DNA from: Fibrobacter succinogenes
GTDB lineage: Bacteria; Fibrobacterota; Fibrobacteria; Fibrobacterales; Fibrobacteraceae
Reading direction: 5' to 3'
DNA length: 64,000 nt
Assembly: GCA_902791475.1 (NCBI GenBank)
Contig: CADAWC010000029.1
Location: forward strand, 1 to 64,000
The notes under the pieces are model-generated. The model saw only the letters and a list, made by a program, of their open reading frames with translations. It ran no database searches and was not told where the DNA came from. The position numbers and the translations under genes are program-made. Shown piece by piece: positions 58,702 to 64,000 of the stretch; the stretch's first letter is position 1, and the number at the start of each line of letters is the position of its first letter.

Positions 58702-59985
58702 TTAGTCGAGATCAACGACGATGCTCTGGTCGCGCTTAGCACCGATAGAAATCATACCGATCTTCACGCCAACGAGTTCAGCCATGCGGTCGAGATATTT
58801 GCGAGCGTTAGCCGGCAATTCTTCGAGCTTACGGCACTTGGTCGTATCGCACTTCCAGCCCGGCATTTCCTCGTAAACCGGCACGCAACGTCCGACCTTG
58901 GAAAGCTGGTTCGGGAAGTTTTCGATCTTTTCACCATCGCATTCGTAGTGAGTGCAAATCTTGATAGTGTCGAATGTATCGAGCACGTCGAGCTTGGTGA
59001 TAGCGAGGTGCGTGAGGCCATTCACCATGGCAGCCTTACGGACCACCGGAGCGTCGAACCAACCGCAGCGGCGGTTACGACCGGTCGTTGCACCGTATTC
59101 GTTACCGATCTTGCGGAGCGTGTCGCCCGTTTCGTCCAAAAGTTCCGTCGGGAACGGACCGTTACCCACGCGGGTCGTGTAAGCCTTGACGACACCGACA
59201 ACCTGGTCGATAGCCGTGGGGCCAATGCCTGCGCCGCAGCTAGCGTAACCGGCAACCGTGTTGCTAGAGGTCACGAACGGGTAGGTACCCTGGTCAACGT
59301 CGAGGATAGTGCCCTGAGCACCTTCGAACACGAGGCGCTTGTTTTCCTTCAAAGCCTTGTAGAGCATTTCGCTCACGTCGGCAACGAACGGCTTGATTTT
59401 CTGACCGAGTTCGAGGTAGTCCTTGATGACCACTTCCGGATCGATTTCCGGAACATCGTACATCACCTTGAATTCTTCGTTGTGAACCTTAGCCATAGCT
59501 TCGACACGCGGACGGAGTTCGCGTTCGTCCATGAGGTCGCCCACGCGGACACCAATGCGGTTCACCTTGTCGCTATAGCACGGACCGATACCGCGACCCG
59601 TAGTACCGATAGCGGCCTTGCCAGCCTTCTTTTCCTTAGCCTTGTCCAAGGTGGAGTGGTACGGGAGCACGACGTGTGCGTTGTTAGCGATGAATAGACG
59701 ACCTTCCGGGTTGATGCCCTTCGTGTGGAGGTCTGCAATTTCGTTCAGAGTCTGGATCGGATCGAGCACGACGCCGTTACCGATGACGCAAATCTTGTCC
59801 GGGTGCATAATGCCCGAGGGAATAAGGTGGAAGACGAACTTCTTGTCGCCAACTTCCACAGTGTGACCGGCGTTAGCACCGCCCTGGAAACGCACGATGA
59901 TATCTGCATCGAGCGTTAAGAAATCTACAACCTTGGCTTTTCCTTCGTCGCCCCACTGGGAGCCGATAACAACACGATTTGCCAT
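58702..59985 (-). CDS. purA: Adenylosuccinate synthetase
   Basis: Converts IMP, aspartate and GTP to adenylosuccinate in AMP synthesis. The 427 residues fit the family. Signature motifs are GSQWGDEGKAKVVD near the N-terminus, the IGTTGRGIGPCYSDK loop, FEGAQGTILDVDQGTYPFVTSSN and GRNRRCGWFD. It is strongly biased to C- and G-ending codons, consistent with high expression. It is the first gene of an operon that continues with the Crp-type regulator, PASTA, TPR and LolA/B-like genes. Confidence 0.97.
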   Translation of the reverse strand: MANRVVIGSQWGDEGKAKVVDFLTLDADIIVRFQGGANAGHTVEVGDKKFVFHLIPSGIMHPDKICVIGNGVVLDPIQTLNEIADLHTKGINPEGRLFIANNAHVVLPYHSTLDKAKEKKAGKAAIGTTGRGIGPCYSDKVNRIGVRVGDLMDERELRPRVEAMAKVHNEEFKVMYDVPEIDPEVVIKDYLELGQKIKPFVADVSEMLYKALKENKRLVFEGAQGTILDVDQGTYPFVTSSNTVAGYASCGAGIGPTAIDQVVGVVKAYTTRVGNGPFPTELLDETGDTLRKIGNEYGATTGRNRRCGWFDAPVVRKAAMVNGLTHLAITKLDVLDTFDTIKICTHYECDGEKIENFPNQLSKVGRCVPVYEEMPGWKCDTTKCRKLEELPANARKYLDRMAELVGVKIGMISIGAKRDQSIVVDLD

Positions 59986-60112
59986 AAATCCTTCGTTTTA
60001 TTTCTTTGACAACCGAAACGGTTTCCCCAAGGTACTTCCCTGGAGCCCTTTTTCGCCATAAAGATATAAAAAGTGGTTAGTCCACAGTGGCTAGGGGTTA
60101 GAGCTTATGCCT

Positions 60113-60138
60113 TAAAAAAGCCTCAAAAAAGGAGGCTA
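60113..60138 (-). terminator. Intrinsic terminator upstream of purA (minus direction)
   Basis: On the minus strand AGCCTC-CTTTTTT-GAGGCT is followed by TTTTTA. It would end transcripts coming from the hydrolase side before the purA promoter. It lies upstream of the plus-strand gene at 60198. Confidence 0.75.
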
Positions 60139-60197
60139 TTCCTAGAAGCTCCAATCCTGACCGCCTTCGTAAAATACAAATTTCTTATCTTTAGAGC

Positions 60198-60665
60198 ATG
60201 GCTGAAGAAATTAAATCGCTTATCAAAAAACTATCGCCGCTCCTCGAAGAAGATTCGGAAGTTTTTCGCGAACTCGTAACTTTTTTTAGCGGCACGGCCA
60301 AGATCAGCATGCACCGCGACGACTTGTGCAAATTTCTCCAGGACAACAGAACGTTCGAAGTCGTGCGCGTGAGCGGCAAAAGCTACAAAGACTGCGTTTA
60401 CGAGCTTGTGGACAATTACCCCGAAATGATGGATGCAATCGGCATGTTGCGCTACTACAAGGCGCCCGCCGGGAACATCAAGTGGGAAGAGGTAGAAGCC
60501 GCCGAAATTGCGATGGGCAATGAACTCACGATGAACGCCTACGGATGGTCTCCGGACGCCTGGACAATTTTCGAAAACAACGCATTTGACGAAACCACCG
60601 CGCCAGAAGACAAAAAAGGCGACTATAGCCTTGTGGCCATCGTCGCGCTAGATTCGTTGCTGTAG
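60198..60665 (+). CDS. Small cytosolic protein of unknown function
   Basis: 155 residues with no signal peptide. The N-terminus is helical (IKSLIKKLSPLLEEDSEVFRELV), and the middle has FEVVRVSGKSYKDCVYELVDNYPEMMDAIGM. Codon use matches the chromosomal genes around it. The last 140 bp overlap, on the opposite strand, the apparent 3' end of the hydrolase gene. No family is recognised. It appears to be a real gene because the frame and composition hold to the stop. Confidence 0.68.
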   Translation: MAEEIKSLIKKLSPLLEEDSEVFRELVTFFSGTAKISMHRDDLCKFLQDNRTFEVVRVSGKSYKDCVYELVDNYPEMMDAIGMLRYYKAPAGNIKWEEVEAAEIAMGNELTMNAYGWSPDAWTIFENNAFDETTAPEDKKGDYSLVAIVALDSLL

Positions 60666-61455
60666 AAGAAAGAAGTAAAGGAACTGCCGTCAAACCCATG
60701 GTCGTAACACCAGTAGCAAGTGTACTTGCCATTTGGTCATATATCAAGTCACCTCTAGCCTCATTTTTGATTTGCATGTTCAACGCGCCGGTTCCTTCAT
60801 GCGGCGAATCAAGCGTAATTATCTTGTCAACATCGCCATTGTAAAAGTCACCTTGCACATATTCACGGGATGCAACACCGCCCATGGAATGAGATACAAG
60901 AACATAACGAGACGCAAGTTTGCGGAAAAGGTCAGGATCTTGACGAATGGAATCAAGAGCTTCTTGACCATGAAGCGTATCATCTTTGGAAACACTATAA
61001 AAAGACGATTTTACTTCTTGAGCTTCCTCAAAAAGAGCCCGTCGCTTACCAAACTCAGAGACACCTTTTTCCGCCATATTCCACGTTCTATCCGCCATTT
61101 CGTAGGCATTATTATGTGATGTATTTGCTGGATTCGAAAAAGAACGCCAATGATAAACATAAGAGTTACGAACTTTATCAACATTCTTTTCGTAATTTTC
61201 TTCTTCAAAAACCCTTTGAGCCAACCATCTCGTAATGCGATTGGTAGAATTATATTGTCCCAAATTGGCATCACCTAAAAAACTTTCCGTATAATACGCT
61301 TCATTCAACGTAGAATTTCTAACAGGCTCACCCTTATCAGCCTGATACGCTCCATGAACTAAGACAATATTATAATTTTCGACAGATTCCATCGGTTTGG
61401 GGATAGACCAACAGTTAATGGAAAAAGCCATTATCAACACAAATAGATATTTCAT
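60526..61455 (-). CDS. Exported alpha/beta hydrolase (PGAP1-like lipase), probably 3'-truncated
   Basis: About 309 residues with a signal peptide (LFVLIMAFSINCWS). Hydrolase features are IVLVHGAY (oxyanion region), LVSHSMGGVASREY (nucleophile elbow) and ITLDSPHEGTGA, the pattern of PGAP1-like lipases. The conserved sequence stops near GLTAVPLLLSS. From about 60665 onward the frame runs antisense through the 60198-60665 gene and turns into Arg/Leu-rich nonsense, so the C-terminus with the catalytic His appears missing. A deletion or rearrangement at about 60,665 is inferred. It is preceded 9 nt upstream by a lipoprotein gene in the same AT-rich segment. The second ATG (61455) has the better GGAAG spacing. 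Confidence 0.6.
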   Translation of the reverse strand: MKYLFVLIMAFSINCWSIPKPMESVENYNIVLVHGAYQADKGEPVRNSTLNEAYYTESFLGDANLGQYNSTNRITRWLAQRVFEEENYEKNVDKVRNSYVYHWRSFSNPANTSHNNAYEMADRTWNMAEKGVSEFGKRRALFEEAQEVKSSFYSVSKDDTLHGQEALDSIRQDPDLFRKLASRYVLVSHSMGGVASREYVQGDFYNGDVDKIITLDSPHEGTGALNMQIKNEARGDLIYDQMASTLATGVTTMGLTAVPLLLSSTATNLARRWPQGYSRLFCLLARWFRQMRCFRKLSRRPETIRRRSS

Positions 61456-61464
61456 CATATCTTC

Positions 61465-62355
61465 CTATTTCAAATAAATTACGGTTCCATCATTTTGATA
61501 AAATTCTAATTCCCTATTTCCCGTCCATTTTACATCAGAACACTCTATTTCATCCTTTATCAAAGAACAAATTCGCACTCCCAATTCCATCATGTTTCCA
61601 CTAAAACGACCTTCAAATAATTTTTCCATTGGAGCAAAAATGCTATCCACCTCATTTTTTAAGACAAAGCTATTCCCATTTTCTTTATTTAAAACAAGAC
61701 AATACACATCCTTTTCCCAAGCCCTAACATCATCACATTTCTTAATCCATTCCAAATTTTTATCCAAACGCTTGTAAACAATTATTTTCGCAGCAGTATC
61801 CAGAACCGCATACTGGCAACTTTCCCCATCTGCATTAAGTTTTCCACCTAGAGCTATAAATTTTCCATCAATCCATTGACGTATTCGGTCTATTTTAAAC
61901 GATTCAGAGCATCCGTCATTCTTCCGTGAAAGTCTCATTTCGTGAGCTTTTTCGCCCACTTTCCATAAAAGAATGTTATCTCCTTCCCAACGCCAAAAAA
62001 CAGAATCCGTCATTTGATACCAATGGTAGCCATTGCTCTTATTTGTTAACGAATCACTCCAACGCGGCCCATTCTCCTGAACTCGATAGTTGTAAACCAT
62101 CATTCTATCATGACCACATGAGACATCCGAATAATAGCCGCCATTCCACGTTTCCGTATCTTCGTACCATTCTCTGCAATCCGTCACAACAGCGAGCGAA
62201 TCATCTATAAAGCCAGCTATTTCAGCAGAACCTCTCCCATCGCTCCATCTAAATGTTACATCATCAGAGCACCCCCACATGCTTACGCATGCAAAGGCGA
62301 CCACCAAAACAGCGAGCATTTTTCTTAATCCAAACTTTTTCACTTTCTTTTCCAT
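61465..62355 (-). CDS. Lipoprotein of unknown function in an AT-rich segment
   Basis: 296 residues with lipobox CVSMWGC preceded by a Lys-rich start. The ATG follows GGAGAA. The mature chain is beta-rich, with many Trp and several Cys, for example in REWYEDTETWNGGYY and SVFWRWEGDN, and no enzymatic motif. Its codon use and base composition are visibly more AT-rich than those of the flanking genes. It is transcribed into the hydrolase gene, so the two form a pair that may be a horizontally acquired module. Confidence 0.7.
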   Translation of the reverse strand: MEKKVKKFGLRKMLAVLVVAFACVSMWGCSDDVTFRWSDGRGSAEIAGFIDDSLAVVTDCREWYEDTETWNGGYYSDVSCGHDRMMVYNYRVQENGPRWSDSLTNKSNGYHWYQMTDSVFWRWEGDNILLWKVGEKAHEMRLSRKNDGCSESFKIDRIRQWIDGKFIALGGKLNADGESCQYAVLDTAAKIIVYKRLDKNLEWIKKCDDVRAWEKDVYCLVLNKENGNSFVLKNEVDSIFAPMEKLFEGRFSGNMMELGVRICSLIKDEIECSDVKWTGNRELEFYQNDGTVIYLK

Positions 62356-62430
62356 AAGATTTTCTCCTATGTTTAAAATTTTCCAATATAAATTTATATA
62401 TAAAAGTGTTATATGCGATAACTAGATTTG

Positions 62431-62575
62431 ACTGGACCCTTCCGCCTACGGCGTCAGGGTGACGAGGAAAAGGCGATGCCCGCTCGGAGGCGGGCATGAC
62501 AAGGTAAAGGATGACTAGCGGGCATGACAAAGTGCAACCGGCTATCAACTAATAACCAATGACTAACAGCTAATG
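62431..62575. repeat. Cluster of interspersed repeats (families B, A and microrepeats)
   Basis: ACTGGACCCTTCCGCC..GGCGTCAGGGTGACG (62431-62464) is followed by AAAAGGCGATGCCCGC..GGCGGGCATGACAAGG (62467-62504). Then come a decayed right arm, GCGGGCATGACAAAG, and CTATCAACTAATAACC..GACTAACAGCTAATG (62542-62575). The last codon and stop of the neighbouring gene fall within the final words. Confidence 0.65.
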
Positions 62576-64000
62576 TTGTATAAACTTAAAGAACGTGACA
62601 CCGGGGACTTTGCGGGTCTGCAGGTATTCGGCGAGCGGGACTTCTACGACTTGCTTCTTTTGCGATGAGGCATGGCGCAGTATCGGCTTTTGCCCCGGAT
62701 TGAAAATCACAAATCCCGTATGCGTGAGGTCAATCTTGTCCGACGTCCCGACAATTCCCACGCCAAGAACCTTCATTGCACCCTTGTACGTTTTCTTCGC
62801 CATTTCAATCGCCTTGTCCAAAGGCATGTAGCGCACAGTGACAGGGGTTTCCTTGCCCGTATATTTCAACTTGTGGTTGGCAAAGAATTCCCTCTTGGGC
62901 ATCGTGCGTTCTACAGAAACTTCATTTTCCATCGGAATGACCTTCGCATACTTGCCTTCGCCAATCCAGTCGTCGAGCAGGTAGTGTTTGCGATTGAGGT
63001 AACTCACCTTGCCACCTTTGTAGCGGAGGCGCTGGAGTTGCCTGTACAGAGACTTTTCGCTTTTTGCCATCGCAAGGGCAACGACATGTTCCAAGTACGT
63101 CACGCAATCGACAGAATCCAAATAAACTAGCGGTTTATCTTCCACCGTGTCCAAATGACCTTCGCCCATCGGGCCCAACTTATAAGGAGTCCCGATCAAC
63201 ATTTTGGAGAAGTAATCCAAACGCTTGTTGAGCCCGCTTATGCCTTGGGCATCGAGCCAAAGCGTTTTCATTTTCAAAAGCGAATTGTTATTGTTGTTCG
63301 TGTAATTGATGAGGCGTATCCAAAGCGTATCAAGAACGTCCTTGCTCTTGTAATCAGGATTGGTATTCGTGCCGTTCAAGTACATGGCCGCCGTCAGCGT
63401 GTCACCATCCATCGTGTAGATGTAGCCGACCAATGCATGGACTTCAGCAATGTAGCCTGTCTTGAATCGCGTGAGCCACGGGGCTTCAAATTCAACCATG
63501 CGCTTTGCACCGGAACCCACGCCCGGGCTTGCAAAACTGTTAATGTAATATTCGTGTTTCGGATGGCGAGCCATCTTCGCCAACATTCTTGCAACAGTCG
63601 AAGGCTTGACCTTATTTTCAGGGGAAAGTCCACTGCCATCCCAGACATCAAAATCAGACGGCTTAATGCCCATATCCTGGAGGAACCTGCGTTCTGCCTT
63701 GCGACCACCTTCGACACTGCCTTCGCCTGCGATTTGCGCCCCGAGATTGCGCAACAGTGTTTCGGCATGGAAATTCTGGCTGCGCTGATTGATTTCATCA
63801 AGAATGCTCAAGAGAGGCGCCGCCGAATACGAGAACTTTTTCAGTTCAGTATTGGAAGCAATTGTTGCATCTTCCTTAAAGACAACGCCACGGTTCTTGA
63901 GCGCGTACATAAACGCCGCCCTGAAATATCCAATCGGATTGCGGATGGGGAGCACCATACTTGCAGAATCGATATCTTCGCCAATCGTCCCGCCAAGCGT
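62570..64000 (-). CDS. DacB-like (S13) D-alanyl-D-alanine carboxypeptidase fused to a DUF1460 amidase domain (5' end outside window)
   Basis: The frame is open to the window edge; the internal ATG at 63958 is not the real start. The visible N-terminal part has DGSGLSPENKVKPS and RFKTGYIAEV, matching the third conserved block and KTG motif of S13 penicillin-binding proteins such as DacB. The C-terminal 240 residues match DUF1460: YLDSVDCVTYLEHVVALAM with the catalytic-type Cys, HTGFVIFNPG and LRHASSQKKQVV. The DUF1460 family cleaves N-acetylmuramoyl-L-alanine bonds. One polypeptide would therefore act on both ends of the stem peptide in the periplasm. Further N-terminal sequence is needed to see the active-site Ser. 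Confidence 0.85.
   Translation of the reverse strand, partial: TLGGTIGEDIDSASMVLPIRNPIGYFRAAFMYALKNRGVVFKEDATIASNTELKKFSYSAAPLLSILDEINQRSQNFHAETLLRNLGAQIAGEGSVEGGRKAERRFLQDMGIKPSDFDVWDGSGLSPENKVKPSTVARMLAKMARHPKHEYYINSFASPGVGSGAKRMVEFEAPWLTRFKTGYIAEVHALVGYIYTMDGDTLTAAMYLNGTNTNPDYKSKDVLDTLWIRLINYTNNNNNSLLKMKTLWLDAQGISGLNKRLDYFSKMLIGTPYKLGPMGEGHLDTVEDKPLVYLDSVDCVTYLEHVVALAMAKSEKSLYRQLQRLRYKGGKVSYLNRKHYLLDDWIGEGKYAKVIPMENEVSVERTMPKREFFANHKLKYTGKETPVTVRYMPLDKAIEMAKKTYKGAMKVLGVGIVGTSDKIDLTHTGFVIFNPGQKPILRHASSQKKQVVEVPLAEYLQTRKVPGVTFFKFIQH

Overview
This is a chromosome segment from a Gram-negative, fibre-degrading gut bacterium. The best fit is the genus Fibrobacter or a close relative. Evidence: a TIGR02147-type regulator (a paralogous family first defined in Fibrobacter succinogenes) whose gene overlaps a lipoprotein gene; a type III glutamine synthetase; many small lipoproteins with Ser/Asp-rich tethers; a CE2-type carbohydrate esterase; a GH5 domain; an outer-membrane B12 receptor; and a secreted protein with a C-terminal sorting-type domain. 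No rRNA, tRNA or CRISPR array was seen. The left edge holds the last codons and terminal repeat of an IS3-family element. The right edge cuts through a peptidoglycan enzyme gene.

Layout. 1-5.1 kb: IS3 remnant, glutamine synthetase III divergent from a sigma-54-type activator, then a beta-propeller lipoprotein. 5.1-7.5 kb: a TonB-dependent receptor preceded by a cobalamin riboswitch; with the propeller lipoprotein it forms a B12-uptake unit like BtuB-BtuG. 7.5-12.4 kb: EamA transporter, duplicated-domain lipoprotein, metY and a BASS-family transporter. 12.4-17.0 kb: a diguanylate cyclase and a 1044-residue fusion of a GH5 glycosidase to a BcsA-like GT2 synthase, the most striking gene here. 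17-20 kb: a lipoprotein and a BatC-like TPR pair. 20-25.6 kb: envelope glycosyltransferases (one fused to an NPCBM domain) and two acyltransferases. 25.6-29.7 kb: M18 aminopeptidase, an MCE lipid-transport protein and two envelope proteins. 29.8-34.7 kb: an ispA-dxs-RNA methyltransferase-pyrF operon.

34.7-40.1 kb: regulator/lipoprotein pair, a second diguanylate cyclase with a possible carbohydrate-sensing ectodomain, and the CE2 esterase. 40.3-49.7 kb: a Helicase_C_3 protein, then a co-directional run of an NlpE-like lipoprotein, LytTR regulator, signal peptidase I, Ig-like lipoprotein and an exonuclease-DinG helicase. 49.8-54.4 kb: FGE-domain lipoprotein, a catalytically degenerate M6-type secreted protein and a small coiled-coil protein. 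54.4-60 kb: purA, a Crp/Fnr regulator, a PASTA protein, a TPR lipoprotein and a LolA/B-like lipoprotein in one operon. 60-62.4 kb: a small cytosolic protein facing an AT-rich pair (hydrolase whose 3' end looks truncated, and a lipoprotein). 62.6-64 kb: a DacB-like carboxypeptidase fused to a DUF1460 amidase.

Several families of small palindromic repeats are scattered between genes. In three places they lie in frame inside coding sequence (a signal peptide, a protein tail and a peptidase loop), which resembles the protein-coding palindromic elements of Rickettsia. The two diguanylate cyclases, the synthase fusion, the envelope glycosyltransferases and the many lipoproteins together describe a cell that invests heavily in its surface.
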